DNA of 62,748 nt, taken from NCBI RefSeq assembly GCF_900659615.1, contig NZ_CAACUY010000032.1, positions 1 to 62,748 of the forward strand, given 5' to 3'. Position 1 is the first letter of the stretch. Each line of letters opens with the position of its first letter. Source of the DNA: Actinomadura fibrosa. Lineage in GTDB: Bacteria; Actinomycetota; Actinomycetes; Streptosporangiales; Streptosporangiaceae. Positions 17,785-31,232 of the stretch are shown piece after piece. Made by a program: the position numbers and the translations under genes. Below the pieces are notes generated by a model. The model searched no databases, was not told the DNA's origin, and saw nothing but the letters and a program-made list of their open reading frames with translations.

Positions 17785-20100
17785 ATGGACGGACAGGATC
17801 TCGGATCGGTCTGGGCCCGCACCCTCACCGCTCTGGCTGAGAGCGACCTCTCGCCGAGCTACCGCGCCTGGCTGCCGATGGTCCGTCCGCTGGCTCTGGT
17901 GGAGGGCACCGCGCTCCTCGCGGCGCCGAACGAGTTCGCCAAGGACGCGCTGGAGACGCGGCTCCGCAACCTCATCACGCAGGCGCTTTCGCATGAGCTG
18001 GGCAGGGAGATCCGCGTCGCGGTCACCGTCCAGCCGGAGCCTCCGGGGGGCGCCGGAAGCGGGCCGGGCGGCAACCCCCGGCCGGGCGGAAGCGAGCCGT
18101 TGGCGGCGCCGGTGCCGGGTGGTCCCGGCCCGGGGGCGGGTGGGCGCGACTCCGGTCCTCCCTATGGCGAGCAGCAGCACGACGACTTGGATCGTGGCCG
18201 TCCTTATGGGGACCAGCAATACGGAGAGCAGCCTTATACCGACCGGTCCGACCGTCCGTATCCCGAGCAGCCTTACGGCGACCAGGGGTATGGGGATAAG
18301 GGGTACCGGACGCAGTCGGGAGGTACCCACGGGGCCGGAGTCTCCGGAAGTTATCCACAGCAGGACGAGGATCGTGGATGGCCGCAGCGCGACTCCGAAC
18401 ACGGCAACGCCTATCCGCCCGCTCCCCGGCCGCCCGCGTATGGGATGGGGCCGGGTGGACGCGGGGTCCCGTTCGACTCACGTGGAAGCCAGGGTCCCCC
18501 TGGACGAGGTCGCCCGTCCGGGATGAACGGTACGGAGGGCTTCGGCGGCGCCGAGGGCTACTCCGGGGAGAACTACGGTGGCGGTCCCGAGGCGTACGGG
18601 TCTGAGGGCTACGGAGCAGAGCCCCCCGGTCGGCCTCCGCATGCCCCGTCCCATCTCAATGACCGCACGCTCGGCCCCTTGCGGTCCGGTGGCCGTTCCG
18701 AGTCACAGGGACGTGAGCCCCAGCAGGGTGGGAACGACGGTCCGCTCGGTCACGACGACTCCTTCCCGAAGGGGGAGACGTCCTTTCCTGGGGCAGAGCA
18801 GCCGTTCGCAGGGGCGGAGCAGTACCGCGGTGAGGACCAGTACCGTCCCGAGGACTCCTACCGGGGCGAAGGCGTCTATCGCGATGACGAGGGTGACGAC
18901 GCTCGCGGTCCCGTCCCGGCGCAAGGTAACGGTCCACTCGGGCCTGGGGGTCCTGGGCCTGGCAGTCCGAAAGGCGGTCCCGGGGGCGGTTCCGGTCCTG
19001 GTACGGGCGCGCCCAGCCCAGGGGGTTCTGGAGGCGGCCAGGGGACGGGCGGCGCGTCCGAGCACGCTCGGCTGAATCCGAAGTACACCTTCGAGACGTT
19101 CGTCATCGGGTCCTCGAACCGGTTCGCGCACGCGGCTGCCGTCGCGGTCGCCGAGCAGCCGGCCAAGGCCTACAACCCGCTGTTCATCTACGGCGACTCC
19201 GGCCTCGGCAAGACGCACCTGCTGCACGCGATCGGCCATTACGCGCAGAGCCTCTTCAACGGCGCGCGGGTCCGCTACGTGAGCTCCGAGGAGTTCACCA
19301 ACGACTTCATCAACTCCATCCGCGACGGTAAGGCGGACGGATTCCGGCGCCGCTACCGGGACGTAGACATCCTCCTCGTCGACGACATCCAGTTCCTTGA
19401 GGGCAAGGAACAGACGCAGGAGGAGTTCTTCCACACCTTCAACACCCTCCACAACGCCAGCAAGCAGATCGTCATCTCCAGCGACCGCCCTCCCAAGGAG
19501 CTGGTGACGCTGGAGGACCGGCTGCGCAACCGGTTCGAATGGGGGCTGACGACCGACGTGCAGCCGCCGGAGCTTGAGACGCGGATCGCGATCCTCCAGA
19601 AGAAGGCCCGGCAGGAGGGCCTGGCCGCGCCGCCCGACGTGCTGGAGTTCATCGCGTCCCAGATCGCGACGAACATCCGCGAGCTGGAGGGGGCGCTGAT
19701 CCGGGTGACGGCGTTCGCGAGCCTGAACCGCCAGTCGGTCGACATGAAGCTCGCGGAGATCGTCCTGAAGGACCTCATCCCCAACGACTCGGGGCCGGAG
19801 ATCACCGCCGCCATGATCATGGCGCAGACGGTGGAGTACTTCGGGACGACGATCGAGGACCTGTGCGGCCCGTCGCGCTCGCGGATGCTCGTGACGGCGC
19901 GCCAGATCGCGATGTACCTGTGCCGCGAGCTGACCGAGCTGTCGCTGCCGAAGATCGGGCAGCAGTTCGGCGGCCGCGACCACACGACGGTCATGCACGC
20001 CGAGCGCAAGATCCGGTCGCTGATGGCCGAGCGCCGCGCCATCTACAACCAGGTGACGGAGCTGACGGGCCGCATCAAGCACCAGGCCCGCAAGCGCTGA
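17785..20100 (+). CDS. dnaA: Chromosomal replication initiator DnaA
   Basis: A 771-residue DnaA. Domain I is residues 1-85. Domain II is a roughly 340-residue disordered linker rich in Gly, Tyr, Gln, Pro and Glu with YGDQ/YGEQ/PYPEQ repeats. The AAA+ domain III starts near 430 with Walker [10 protein letters not shown] (about 470) and Walker [10 protein letters not shown] (about 530). The DNA-binding domain IV ends with the [11 protein letters not shown] signature. Most DnaA proteins are 450-650 residues, so the linker is unusually long. The ATG at 17785 has GGGGAGGGGA upstream. A perfect DnaA box (18351-18359) lies inside the linker coding region. Confidence 0.98.
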   Translation: MDGQDLGSVWARTLTALAESDLSPSYRAWLPMVRPLALVEGTALLAAPNEFAKDALETRLRNLITQALSHELGREIRVAVTVQPEPPGGAGSGPGGNPRPGGSEPLAAPVPGGPGPGAGGRDSGPPYGEQQHDDLDRGRPYGDQQYGEQPYTDRSDRPYPEQPYGDQGYGDKGYRTQSGGTHGAGVSGSYPQQDEDRGWPQRDSEHGNAYPPAPRPPAYGMGPGGRGVPFDSRGSQGPPGRGRPSGMNGTEGFGGAEGYSGENYGGGPEAYGSEGYGAEPPGRPPHAPSHLNDRTLGPLRSGGRSESQGREPQQGGNDGPLGHDDSFPKGETSFPGAEQPFAGAEQYRGEDQYRPEDSYRGEGVYRDDEGDDARGPVPAQGNGPLGPGGPGPGSPKGGPGGGSGPGTGAPSPGGSGGGQGTGGASEHARLNPKYTFETFVIGSSNRFAHAAAVAVAEQPAKAYNPLFIYGDSGLGKTHLLHAIGHYAQSLFNGARVRYVSSEEFTNDFINSIRDGKADGFRRRYRDVDILLVDDIQFLEGKEQTQEEFFHTFNTLHNASKQIVISSDRPPKELVTLEDRLRNRFEWGLTTDVQPPELETRIAILQKKARQEGLAAPPDVLEFIASQIATNIRELEGALIRVTAFASLNRQSVDMKLAEIVLKDLIPNDSGPEITAAMIMAQTVEYFGTTIEDLCGPSRSRMLVTARQIAMYLCRELTELSLPKIGQQFGGRDHTTVMHAERKIRSLMAERRAIYNQVTELTGRIKHQARKR
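18351..18359 (+). promoter_or_regulatory. DnaA box inside dnaA
   Basis: A perfect TTATCCACA within the codons for the disordered linker. It could be functional or a chance match. Confidence 0.5.
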
Positions 20101-20853
20101 ACCGCCGCTCGGACGGGCCGGCGTCCCGGATGCCCCGAGCCTCTCGCGGAGCCGTCGCGCACAGGCTGTGGACGGCGCCGGGACCCGGAAAGGACCTGTG
20201 GACGACCGCCGGACGATCACCCTCGATCGGGAGGAATCTGTGGACGGCCGCCAGGTCGCGCTTCGGCCCCCGCCGCGGCAGGAGAAAATGGCGGAAAACC
20301 CGACAGGCCTGGGCAGACGGAATTCACAGCCTGGGGATAACTCTGGGGATCAGTGGATAACCCCGGGGAAAACCTGCGGACAACCTGAGGACGACTCGTG
20401 GATGGATTGTGGACCGGCTGGGGACGCCCACCCGGCATCATGGGGACGAACTCGTGGACAGCCTGGGGAAGACCTGGGGACGGGCTGGGGACGACGCCGG
20501 CGCCCCTTCATGATCGATGTAAGGGCGCACGAACAGCCGGGAGAACCTGCGGAGAACTCGTGGATAACCGGGGGATGACTTGAGGACGACGTGTGGGGAT
20601 AGATTCGCCGTCCTCAGGCGGCGCCGCGCCGTCCACGGGTCATGCACAGGACCGGTGGACAGAGATCCACGGCCTCACCTGGGAAAACTCGGGTTGTCCA
20701 CACTATCCACAGCCCCTATGACTAGTACTGCACTACTTCTCTATCCAAGAAAAGATCCAACTCAAGTCAGGGCCTGGGGAAACCTGCCCCGGGCGCGCCA
20801 CTGAAGATCTTGCCAAGTCACCCTTGTCCGAAACCTGCAGGAGGCGGGTCCCC
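20101..20853. other. Replication origin oriC
   Basis: The non-coding gap between dnaA and dnaN, the actinobacterial oriC position. It is packed with 9-mers close to TTRTCCACA in both orientations. Examples are 20167, 20197, 20239, 20352, 20375, 20408, 20453, 20559, 20694 (perfect TTGTCCACA) and 20703 (CTATCCACA). Many TGGGGA relatives lie between them. The dense array is at 20160-20600, with the adjoining perfect pair at 20694-20711 next to the least GC-rich stretch. Confidence 0.92.
20715..20775. other. Candidate DNA-unwinding element of oriC
   Basis: The only clearly AT-richer stretch of oriC, from ATGACTAGTACTG through the CTATCCAAG and AGATCCAACTC words. It lies directly behind the two best DnaA boxes (20694-20711). 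Confidence 0.55.
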
Positions 20854-21981
20854 TTGAAGTTCCGCATCGACAGAGACGCCCTGGCCGACGCCGTGGCATG
20901 GACCGCGCGCACGCTCCCGGTCCGGCCCCCGGTGCCGGTCCTCGCGGGCATGCACATCGAGGCGAGCGACCGGCTGAAGCTGTCGGCGTTCGACTACGAG
21001 GTCTCCGCGCAGGTGTCCACCGACATCGACACCGAGGAGCCCGGCACGGCGCTCGTGTCCGGCCGACTCCTCGCCGAGATCTCGCGCAGCCTTCCTCCCC
21101 ACCCTGTGGAGGTGACGACGGACGGGGCGAAGGTGATGCTCCGCTGCGGCAGCGCGAAGTTCACACTCCTCACCATGCCTGTGGAGGACTACCCGACGCT
21201 GCCGGAGATGCCGCCCGCCGCCGGCGCCGTGGGCAGCGACGAGTTCGCGGCCGCCGTCGCGCAGGTCGCGATCGCGGCGGGCAAGGACGACACCATCCCG
21301 ATGCTCACCGGTGTGCGTGTGGAGATCGAGGGCGAGACCGTCACGCTCGCGTCCACCGACCGGTACCGGCTGGCCGTCCGGGAGCTGCACTGGAAGCCGG
21401 AGCGCCCGGACTTCTCCGCGGTCGCGCTCGTCCCGGCGCGGACCCTCGCCGACACCGCCAAGTCGCTGACGGCGGGCGCGGAGGTGTCGATCGCGCTCGG
21501 CGGGACGGGCGGCACCGGCGAGGGCATGATCGGTTTCGAGGGCGGCGGCCGCCGCACGACCTCGCGGCTGCTGGACGGCGACTTCGTCAAGTACCGGTCG
21601 CTGCTCCCGAGCGAGTACGCGGGGCTCGCCGAGGTGCAGACCTCGCAGTTCATCGAGGCCGTGAAGCGCGTCTCGCTGGTCGCCGAGCGGAACACCCCCG
21701 TGCGGCTCTCGTTCAGCCAGGGCGAGGTCGTCCTGGAGGCCGGGACCGGGGACGAGGCGCAGGCCGTGGAGGCGCTGGAGGCGACGCTGGAGGGCGACGA
21801 CATCGACATCGCCTTCAACCCCGGGTTCCTGCTCGACGGGCTCTCCGCGATCGGCTCGGACGTCGCCAGGCTGTCGTTCACGACGCCGACCAAGCCGGCG
21901 GTGCTCACCGGCAAGCCGCCGCAGGACGGGGAGAACCCCAACTACCGGTATCTGATCATGCCTGTGCGACTGTCTGGATAA
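20854..21981 (+). CDS. dnaN: DNA polymerase III beta sliding clamp
   Basis: A 375-residue ring clamp that holds the replicative polymerase on DNA. The three clamp domains are seen as repeats of the same fold, with LAGMHIEA in domain I, PMLTGVRVEI starting domain II, and a C-terminal NPNYRYLIMPVRLSG end. The start is TTG, fixed by a perfect AGGAGG at 20839-20844, nine bases upstream, and the conserved LKFRIDRDAL sequence. Confidence 0.97.
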   Translation: MKFRIDRDALADAVAWTARTLPVRPPVPVLAGMHIEASDRLKLSAFDYEVSAQVSTDIDTEEPGTALVSGRLLAEISRSLPPHPVEVTTDGAKVMLRCGSAKFTLLTMPVEDYPTLPEMPPAAGAVGSDEFAAAVAQVAIAAGKDDTIPMLTGVRVEIEGETVTLASTDRYRLAVRELHWKPERPDFSAVALVPARTLADTAKSLTAGAEVSIALGGTGGTGEGMIGFEGGGRRTTSRLLDGDFVKYRSLLPSEYAGLAEVQTSQFIEAVKRVSLVAERNTPVRLSFSQGEVVLEAGTGDEAQAVEALEATLEGDDIDIAFNPGFLLDGLSAIGSDVARLSFTTPTKPAVLTGKPPQDGENPNYRYLIMPVRLSG

Positions 21982-22080
21982 GGCGGTGTCCTGGGGCATA
22001 CCAGGGGGACACCTTCCGCGGGGGAGACGCCCCCGCGGGCCCGCACGGGCACGCGTACGCACAGGGGAGTGAGCAGGACA

Positions 22081-23001
22081 ATGGAGCTTGGGATCATCGG
22101 CCTGGGCAGGATGGGCGGCAACATGGCCGAGCGGCTGCGCCGCGGCGGTCACACGGTCGTCGGCTACGACCACAGCAAGGACGCCAGCGACGTCGGCTCG
22201 GTCGAGGAGCTGGTCGAGCGGCTGTCCCCGCCCCGTGCCGTCTGGGTGATGGTGCCGGCGGGGAAGCCGACCAACGACACCGTCACCAGGCTGGGGGAGG
22301 TGCTCGAAGCCGGGGACGTCGTCATCGACGGCGGCAACTCGCACTACGTGGACGACCAGCGGCACGGCGAGGAGCTCGCCGCCAAGGGCATCGGCTTCGT
22401 CGACTGCGGGGTCAGCGGCGGTGTCTGGGGCCTGCAGAACGGCTATGCGCTGATGGTCGGGGGTGACGAGGACAACGTGAAGCGGCTGATGCCGATCTTC
22501 GAGACCCTCAAGCCCGAGGGGGAGTTCGGCTTCGTCCACTCCGGCAAGATCGGCGCCGGGCACTTCGTGAAGATGGTCCACAACGGCATCGAGTACGCGA
22601 TGATGCAGGCCTTCGGCGAGGGTTACGAGCTGATGGAGGCCAGCGACATCGTGACCAACGTGCCGGAGACCCTCCACAGCTGGCAGGAGGGCACGGTCAT
22701 CCGGTCCTGGCTGCTGGACCTGATGAACCGCGCGCTCGCCGACGATCCACAGCTCGACGCGATCCGTGGATACGCGAACGACTCCGGTGAGGGCCGGTGG
22801 ACGGTCCAGGCCGCCGTCGACCACGCCGTCCCGCTGCCGGCCATCACCGCGTCCCTGTTCGCCCGGTTCGCCTCCCGCCAGGACGACTCGCCCGCGATGA
22901 AGGTGGTGGCGGCCCTCCGCAACCAGTTCGGTGGGCACGCGGTCGAGTCCGCCAAGGGCGCGGACTCCCCCGGCGCGGACGTCTCCCCGCCCTCCGTCTG
23001 A
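22081..23001 (+). CDS. gnd: 6-phosphogluconate dehydrogenase (decarboxylating), short form
   Basis: A 306-residue enzyme of the pentose phosphate pathway, converting 6-phosphogluconate to ribulose 5-phosphate and CO2 with NAD(P)+. The coenzyme loop is [28 protein letters not shown] carries the substrate signature, and [13 protein letters not shown] holds the catalytic Lys. It is the short, tetrameric class with the conserved actinobacterial position between dnaN and recF. A GTG at 22069 is an alternative start. Confidence 0.95.
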   Translation: MELGIIGLGRMGGNMAERLRRGGHTVVGYDHSKDASDVGSVEELVERLSPPRAVWVMVPAGKPTNDTVTRLGEVLEAGDVVIDGGNSHYVDDQRHGEELAAKGIGFVDCGVSGGVWGLQNGYALMVGGDEDNVKRLMPIFETLKPEGEFGFVHSGKIGAGHFVKMVHNGIEYAMMQAFGEGYELMEASDIVTNVPETLHSWQEGTVIRSWLLDLMNRALADDPQLDAIRGYANDSGEGRWTVQAAVDHAVPLPAITASLFARFASRQDDSPAMKVVAALRNQFGGHAVESAKGADSPGADVSPPSV

Positions 23002-23046
23002 GTCCTCGGTTCCAGTCCCCCGGTCTGAACCCTCGGTTCAGCGGAG

Positions 23047-23055
23047 TTGTCCACA
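23047..23055 (+). promoter_or_regulatory. DnaA box upstream of recF
   Basis: A perfect TTGTCCACA in the short gnd-recF gap, 59 bases before the recF start. Confidence 0.65.
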
Positions 23056-23113
23056 GGTTGGGCGGGGGGTGTGTGACGTACGGGACGGGCGGAAGGCTCT
23101 ACGCTCGTGTCCC

Positions 23114-24238
23114 GTGCACGTCGCCCACCTCTCGCTCCAGGACTTCCGCTCGTATCCGGCCGCCGAGGTCGGGCTAGAGCCAGGGGTCACCGCGTTCGTG
23201 GGCCCCAACGGGCAGGGCAAGACGAACCTGGTCGAGGCCATCGGGTACGTCGCCACGCACGGCAGCCACCGGGCGGCCACCGACGCGCCGCTCGTCCGCC
23301 ATGGCGCCCCCCGGGCGATCGTCCGCGCGGGCGTGGTCAAGGACGACCGCAAGGCCCTGATCGAGCTGGAGATCAACCCGGGGAAGGCGAACAGGGCGAG
23401 GTTGAACCGCTCCCCCGTCCCCAGGCCGCGCGAGATCCTGGGGATGCTGCGGACCGTCCTGTTCGCCCCTGAGGACCTCGCCCTCGTGAAGGGCGATCCG
23501 GGGGAGCGCCGGCGGTTCATGGACGAGCTGCTGACCACCCGGGCGCCGCGGTTCGCCGCGGTGCGCTCCGACTACGACCGCGTCCTGAAGCAGCGCAACG
23601 CCCTGCTGAAGTCGGCGGCCGCTCACCGGCGCTCCCCTGGCCCGGAGGTTCTCGCCACGCTGGACGTGTGGGACTCACATCTCGCCCGCACGGGATCGGA
23701 GTTGCTCGCCGCGCGGCTCGACCTCGTGGCGGCGCTCCATCCTCTGGTGGCGCGCGCGTACGCGGCCCTTGCCCCGGCCAGTGGCGCTGTGGATCTGGTC
23801 TACAAGAGCTCCTTGGGCGACGTTGAGTTGTCCACAGACCGTGCACAACTCGCGGAGCAACTGCTGGCGGCGGTGGCCGAGTCCCGTAAACAGGAGCTGG
23901 AGCGGGGCGTCAGTCTCGTCGGTCCACATCGGGACGACCTCGTCCTGCGGCTGGGGGAGTTGCCCGCGCGCGGCTATGCGAGCCATGGCGAGTCGTGGTC
24001 GTTCGCGCTCGGACTCCGGCTCGCCGCGTTCGATCTGCTCCGCGCGGACGGCGACGACCCCGTGCTCATCCTGGACGACGTGTTCGCTGAGCTGGACGTT
24101 GGCCGCCGCGCGCGCTTGGCGGAGATGGTGGCCCCGGCCGAGCAGGTCCTCATCACGGCGGCGGTGCCCGCCGACGTCCCGTCCGAACTGACAGGGGGTT
24201 CGTATACCGTCTCGGACGGTCAGGTCGTACGCGACTGA
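23114..24238 (+). CDS. recF: DNA replication and repair protein RecF
   Basis: A 374-residue SMC-like ATPase that helps load RecA at gapped DNA. Walker A is GPNGQGKT, the signature is [10 protein letters not shown], and Walker B is [12 protein letters not shown]. The start is GTG, giving [14 protein letters not shown], the usual RecF opening. A further perfect TTGTCCACA lies within the gene at 23828-23836. Confidence 0.97.
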   Translation: MHVAHLSLQDFRSYPAAEVGLEPGVTAFVGPNGQGKTNLVEAIGYVATHGSHRAATDAPLVRHGAPRAIVRAGVVKDDRKALIELEINPGKANRARLNRSPVPRPREILGMLRTVLFAPEDLALVKGDPGERRRFMDELLTTRAPRFAAVRSDYDRVLKQRNALLKSAAAHRRSPGPEVLATLDVWDSHLARTGSELLAARLDLVAALHPLVARAYAALAPASGAVDLVYKSSLGDVELSTDRAQLAEQLLAAVAESRKQELERGVSLVGPHRDDLVLRLGELPARGYASHGESWSFALGLRLAAFDLLRADGDDPVLILDDVFAELDVGRRARLAEMVAPAEQVLITAAVPADVPSELTGGSYTVSDGQVVRD

Positions 24239-24334
24239 TCCCGGGGCGTGCTCCCGGGGCGCCCCCGAGCGGTCGCGGGCGCGGTTCCATGTTCTCGGCG
24301 GTGCGTGATCCGCGGGCTGGGGAGGAGAAGGCTC

Positions 24335-24910
24335 ATGGTCGACGATCCACAGGATGTGCATAACTCCCCCGACGCAGTGGACTCTCCGTCCGGTGCCGCT
24401 ACTCCGGCCTCCGGGGAAGAGACCTCCGCGGCCCCGGCGGTCCCGGCGAAGTCGGGGATCGAGTTGGCGCGCGAGGCCCTGGCCCAGGCGAAGGCGGACG
24501 CCCTCAAGCGCGGCACGCTGCCCGGGCAGGGCAAGCGGAAGGGCGGGCCCAAGCTGGTGCGCGTCCGCGAGCCCGGGCGCGGCGGTGACCCGAAGGCGTT
24601 CGGCGCCGCGATCCGCGATCTACTGGCGTCCCGTGGGTGGGAGCAGCGGGCGGCCGTCGGCGGCGTCTTCGGCAACTGGCCCGGCATCGTCGGCCCCGAG
24701 CTGGCCGAGCACACCCGTCCCGAGCGCTTCGAGGACGGCGAGCTCACCGTGGCGGCCGACTCGACGACCTGGGCGACGCAGCTCCGCCTGCTGTCGTCCA
24801 CGCTCGTCCGGCGGCTGAACGAGGAACTCGGCCATGGGACGGTCCGCCGGGTGAAGGTGGTCGGGCCCTCCTCCGGGCCGCGCCGGACGGGCGCCTGGCG
24901 CGCCCGCTGA
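24335..24910 (+). CDS. DUF721 protein, DciA-like helicase operator
   Basis: A 191-residue protein. After a disordered, Ala/Ser/Pro-rich first third comes a basic stretch (KRGTLPGQGKRKGGPKLV). The DUF721 fold follows, with LLASRGWEQRAAVGGVFGNW and a hydrophobic core ending TTWATQLRLLSSTLVRRLNE. DUF721 proteins (DciA) are thought to load the replicative helicase where DnaC and DnaI are missing, which fits the place between recF and gyrB. The ATG has AGGAGAAGG just upstream. Confidence 0.88.
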   Translation: MVDDPQDVHNSPDAVDSPSGAATPASGEETSAAPAVPAKSGIELAREALAQAKADALKRGTLPGQGKRKGGPKLVRVREPGRGGDPKAFGAAIRDLLASRGWEQRAAVGGVFGNWPGIVGPELAEHTRPERFEDGELTVAADSTTWATQLRLLSSTLVRRLNEELGHGTVRRVKVVGPSSGPRRTGAWRAR

Positions 24911-27290
<2,380 letters not shown>

Positions 27291-27386
27291 GGTACGGGCG
27301 GGCCCGGGCCGGCTGCGGCCGGTCCCGCCGGCCCGGCTCCAGCGGAGCCGTACTTCCTTCCCCACCGAGCAGAAAAGGTCTGAAGA

Positions 27387-29900
27387 GTGACGGACGTGAC
27401 CACAGAGGGCGGAGGCCCGGGCGAGCGGATCGAACCGGTCGACATCCAGGTCGAGATGCAGAAGAGCTATCTCGACTACGCGATGTCGGTCATCGTCGCG
27501 CGCGCCCTGCCCGAGGTCCGTGACGGACTCAAGCCGGTGCACCGCCGCGTCCTCTACGCGATGTACGACGGCGGCTACCGGCCCGACCGCGGCTACTTCA
27601 AGTGCGCGCGCGTCGTCGGCGACGTCATGGGGAACTACCACCCCCACGGCGACTCCGCCATCTACGACGCCCTCGTCCGGCTCGCACAGCCGTGGTCGAT
27701 GCGCTACCCGCTGGTAGACGGGAACGGCAACTTCGGCTCGCGGGGCAACGACCCCGCCGCCGCCATGCGGTACACCGAGTGCCGCCTGGCGCCCCTGGCG
27801 ATGGAGCTGCTGCGCGACATCGACAAGGAGACCGTCGACTTCTCCCCGAACTACGACGGCCGCTCGCAGGAGCCCGACGTCCTCCCGTCGCGCTACCCCA
27901 ACCTGCTGGTGAACGGCTCCGCCGGCATCGCCGTCGGCATGGCCACCAACATCCCGCCCCACAACCTGCGCGAGGTCGCCGAAGGCGTCCAGTGGTACCT
28001 CGCCAACTACGGCGCCACCGACGAGGAGCTCCTCGAAGCCCTCATCGAGCGGATCAAGGGCCCCGACTTCCCGACCGCCGGCCTCATCGTCGGCCGCAAG
28101 GGCATCGAGGACGCCTACCGCACCGGCCGCGGCTCCATCACCATGCGGGCCGTCGTCGAGGTCGAGGAGATCCAGAACCGCACCTGCCTGGTCGTCACCG
28201 AGCTCCCGTACCAGGTCAACCCCGACAACCTCGCCCTCAAGATCGCCGAGCTGGTCAAGGACGGCAAGCTCGACGGGGTCGCCGACGTCCGCGACGAGAC
28301 CTCCGGACGCACCGGCCAGCGCCTCGTCATCGTCCTCAAGCGGGACGCGGTCGCCAAGGTCGTCCTGAACAACCTCTACAAGCACACCCAGCTCCAGGAG
28401 ACGTTCGGCGCGAACATGCTCGCGCTGGTCGACGGCGTGCCCCGCACCCTCCGCATCGACCAGTTCGTCCGGCACTGGGTCGCGCACCAGATCGACGTCA
28501 TCGTCCGCCGCACCCGGTTCCTGCTCCGCAAGGCCGAGGAGCGCGCCCACATCCTCCGCGCCCTCCTCAAGGCGCTGGACCGCATCGACGAGGTCATCGC
28601 GCTGATCCGCCGCTCGCCGTCCGCCCAGGAGGCGCAGCAGGGCCTGATGAGCCTGCTGGAGATCGACGAGATCCAGGCCCAGGCCATCCTCGACATGCAG
28701 CTGCGCAAGCTCGCCGCCCTCGAGCGCCAGCAGATCATGGACGAGTACGACAAGCTCATGGCCGAGATCGCCGACTACAACGACATCCTGGCCTCCCCCG
28801 AGCGGCAGCGCCGGATCGTCGGCGACGAGCTCGCGCCCATCGTCGAGAAGTACGGCGACGAGCGGCGCACCGAGATCATCCCGTTCGACGGCGACGTCTC
28901 CTACGAGGACCTCATCGCCGAAGAGGACGTCGTCGTCACCATCACCCGCGGCGGCTACGCCAAGCGCACCAAGACCGACCTGTACCGGGCGCAGCGGCGC
29001 GGCGGCAAGGGCATCCGCGGCGCCCAGCTCAAGCAGGACGACATCGTCGACCAGTTCTTCGTCACCACGACGCACCACTGGATCCTGTTCTTCACCAACA
29101 AGGGCCGCGTCTACCGCGCCAAGGCCTACGAGCTGCCCGACGCCGGCCGCGACTCGCGCGGCCAGCACGTCGCGAACCTGCTGGCCTTCCAGCCGGACGA
29201 GCACATCGCCCAGGTCATGGACCTCCGCGACTACGAGGTCGCGCCCTACCTCGTCCTCGCCACCAAGAAGGGCCGCGTCAAGAAGACTGCGCTGCGCGAC
29301 TTCGACTCACCCCGCACGGGTGGCATCATCGCCATCAACCTCGTGGACGATGACGAGGTGATCTCGGCGCGCCTCGTCTCGTCCGACGACGACCTGCTGA
29401 TGGTCTCCACCGGCGCGCAGGCGATCCGCTTCCGCGCCGACGACGAGTCGCTGCGCCCGATGGGCCGCGCCACGTCCGGCGTGATCGGCATGCGGTTCGA
29501 GGAGGACCAGGAGGTCCTCAACATGCTCGTCGTGCAGGACGACCAGCAGGACGTCCTCGTCGCCACCGAGGGCGGCTACGCCAAGCGGACGCCCGCCGGC
29601 CAGTACCCGCGGCAGGGACGTGGGGGTAAGGGCGTACTGACCGCTAAGATCGTGCAAACTCGCGGCAGGTTGGTAGGGGCACTGATGGTCGGCCCGGACG
29701 ACGAGGTGTTCGCGATGACGTCCAACGGGGGTGTCATCCGCACGACCGCCGCGGAGATCAAGCAGTCGGGCAGGCAGACCATGGGCGTCCGGCTGATGAA
29801 CCTCGCCGACGGCGACAGCGTGGTCGCCATCGCGAGGAACGTAGAGTCCATGGTGGACTCTGACGTAGACGCCGACGGCGAGGGGGGCGACGGTGAGTGA
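27387..29900 (+). CDS. gyrA: DNA gyrase subunit A
   Basis: An 837-residue gyrase cleavage subunit. The catalytic Tyr is near residue 129 in AAMRYTE. The quinolone-resistance region reads [17 protein letters not shown] with Ser and Asp at the usual positions, so no classic resistance change is seen. The canonical GyrA box QRRGGKG is near 535. A second, actinobacterial box QGRGGKG lies in the C-terminal beta-pinwheel. An acidic tail ends the protein. The start is GTG, 96 bases behind gyrB. Confidence 0.98.
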   Translation: MTDVTTEGGGPGERIEPVDIQVEMQKSYLDYAMSVIVARALPEVRDGLKPVHRRVLYAMYDGGYRPDRGYFKCARVVGDVMGNYHPHGDSAIYDALVRLAQPWSMRYPLVDGNGNFGSRGNDPAAAMRYTECRLAPLAMELLRDIDKETVDFSPNYDGRSQEPDVLPSRYPNLLVNGSAGIAVGMATNIPPHNLREVAEGVQWYLANYGATDEELLEALIERIKGPDFPTAGLIVGRKGIEDAYRTGRGSITMRAVVEVEEIQNRTCLVVTELPYQVNPDNLALKIAELVKDGKLDGVADVRDETSGRTGQRLVIVLKRDAVAKVVLNNLYKHTQLQETFGANMLALVDGVPRTLRIDQFVRHWVAHQIDVIVRRTRFLLRKAEERAHILRALLKALDRIDEVIALIRRSPSAQEAQQGLMSLLEIDEIQAQAILDMQLRKLAALERQQIMDEYDKLMAEIADYNDILASPERQRRIVGDELAPIVEKYGDERRTEIIPFDGDVSYEDLIAEEDVVVTITRGGYAKRTKTDLYRAQRRGGKGIRGAQLKQDDIVDQFFVTTTHHWILFFTNKGRVYRAKAYELPDAGRDSRGQHVANLLAFQPDEHIAQVMDLRDYEVAPYLVLATKKGRVKKTALRDFDSPRTGGIIAINLVDDDEVISARLVSSDDDLLMVSTGAQAIRFRADDESLRPMGRATSGVIGMRFEEDQEVLNMLVVQDDQQDVLVATEGGYAKRTPAGQYPRQGRGGKGVLTAKIVQTRGRLVGALMVGPDDEVFAMTSNGGVIRTTAAEIKQSGRQTMGVRLMNLADGDSVVAIARNVESMVDSDVDADGEGGDGE

Positions 29901-29942
29901 CGTATCCGACCTCGTCACGCAGCCGCAAGGCCAGGAGGACAC

Positions 29943-31025
29943 GTGAGCACCGAGCCGGGCAAGAGCAAGGGCGGGTCCGGCGCGGGCCGTTCCGGCCAGA
30001 AACCGGGGGCCAAGCCCGCGAAGACCGTCGCGGCCGCGTCCGCCAAGCCCGGCCGGGACGAGACGACCGTGGACATCGAACCCGCGTCCTCGTCCGCTGA
30101 CGCGACGCGGACCGATCTCGGCAAGGTCACCGACGACACCGCCGTCGACACCCCCGAGATCGCTCCGCTCAAGGACACCACCGAGCCGCCGGCCGCGCCC
30201 TCCGGGGCCGCGGCCGACGCCGGCGGCTCGGCCGCGGCCGCGCCGAGCGCGCCGAGCCCGTCGAAGAAGCCGTCCACGGGCACGACCTCGACCCCGTCGG
30301 CGGCCGCGTCCAGTCCGTCCAGCGCCTCTCCCAGCTCGTCGAGCCCGTCCACGGGCATCCCGGTGAGCACCCCGGAGGCGGCAGCACCGAGCTCCTCGTC
30401 CTGGACGAAGCCCGCCGAGCCGTCCGGCTCCGTCTCCCGCGACCGTACCGACAAGGCGCCCAAGCCGTTCGGACGCCGCGAGCCGTCCGGGAACGCGTCG
30501 GGCCCGTCGGGCTCGTCGGGCTCCACCTCGGGTTCGGCCAAGCCCGCCGGTTCCGGCTTCGCCGGCACCGTCCTGAAGGACCGTCCCGCTCCCGCGGCGG
30601 CCCCGATGAACTCGGCCTCCTCGTCCAAGCCCGCCGCCAACGGCAAGCCGGCGCGCAAGGCCCAACTCCAGCTGGCCCGGCTCGAACCGTGGTCGGTGAT
30701 GAAGTTCAGCTTCGTGATGTCGCTGGTCTGCTTCGTCATCCTGCTGGTCGCGGTGGTCGTCCTGTACGTGATCCTGTCCGGCCTCGGCGTGTTCGACGCC
30801 ATCAGCGACACGATCAACAGCCTCACCAAGCAGCAGGGCGAGACCACCGGCGGGGTCGACGCCGGCAACTGGTTCTCCTTCGTCCGCGTCTTCGGCTACA
30901 CGGTCCTCGTGGGCGCGCTGAACGTCCTGCTCATCACCGCCCTCTCCACGGTCGGCTCCGTCATCTACAACCTCGCCGCCGACCTCGTGGGCGGCGTCGA
31001 GGTCACCCTGAAGGAAGCCGAGTAG
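29943..31025 (+). CDS. DUF3566 membrane protein with long disordered N-terminus
   Basis: A 360-residue protein. About 235 Ser/Pro/Ala/Lys-rich residues precede a C-terminal DUF3566 domain. That domain has two membrane helices (about 252-278 and 316-340) and the RLEPWSVMKFSF motif that opens it. The family regularly follows gyrA in actinobacteria. Its function is unknown but a role near the septum has been suggested for related small membrane proteins. The start is GTG with AGGAGG six bases upstream. Confidence 0.88.
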   Translation: MSTEPGKSKGGSGAGRSGQKPGAKPAKTVAAASAKPGRDETTVDIEPASSSADATRTDLGKVTDDTAVDTPEIAPLKDTTEPPAAPSGAAADAGGSAAAAPSAPSPSKKPSTGTTSTPSAAASSPSSASPSSSSPSTGIPVSTPEAAAPSSSSWTKPAEPSGSVSRDRTDKAPKPFGRREPSGNASGPSGSSGSTSGSAKPAGSGFAGTVLKDRPAPAAAPMNSASSSKPAANGKPARKAQLQLARLEPWSVMKFSFVMSLVCFVILLVAVVVLYVILSGLGVFDAISDTINSLTKQQGETTGGVDAGNWFSFVRVFGYTVLVGALNVLLITALSTVGSVIYNLAADLVGGVEVTLKEAE

Positions 31026-31116
31026 CACCGTCCCGCCGCCGCCCCGCAATCGATTTCCGGTTGCCGCGCCAGATGAGGTAATCTCTCGTTGCGCCGCCAG
31101 GGGCGGCGGCAAGTGC

Positions 31117-31193
31117 GGGCCTATAGCTCAGTCGGTTAGAGCGCATCCCTGATAAGGATGAGGCCGGTGGTTCAAGTCCACCTAGGCCCACCA
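31117..31193 (+). tRNA. tRNA-Ile (GAT)
   Basis: A complete cloverleaf with acceptor GGGCCTA/TAGGCCC, anticodon stem CATCC/GGATG, anticodon GAT at 31151-31153, T-loop TTCAAGT and an encoded CCA end. Confidence 0.98.
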
Positions 31194-31200
31194 CCTCGAA

Positions 31201-31232
31201 GACCCCCACCGGTGTACCGGTGGGGGTCTTTT
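31201..31232 (+). terminator. Terminator behind tRNA-Ile
   Basis: A perfect 13-bp stem (31201-31213 with 31216-31228) followed by TTTT, a classic intrinsic terminator. Confidence 0.92.

Noticed and set aside
27620..27700. Quinolone-resistance change in GyrA
   Set aside because: The GDSAIYD stretch has the usual Ser and Asp, so no resistance substitution is visible.
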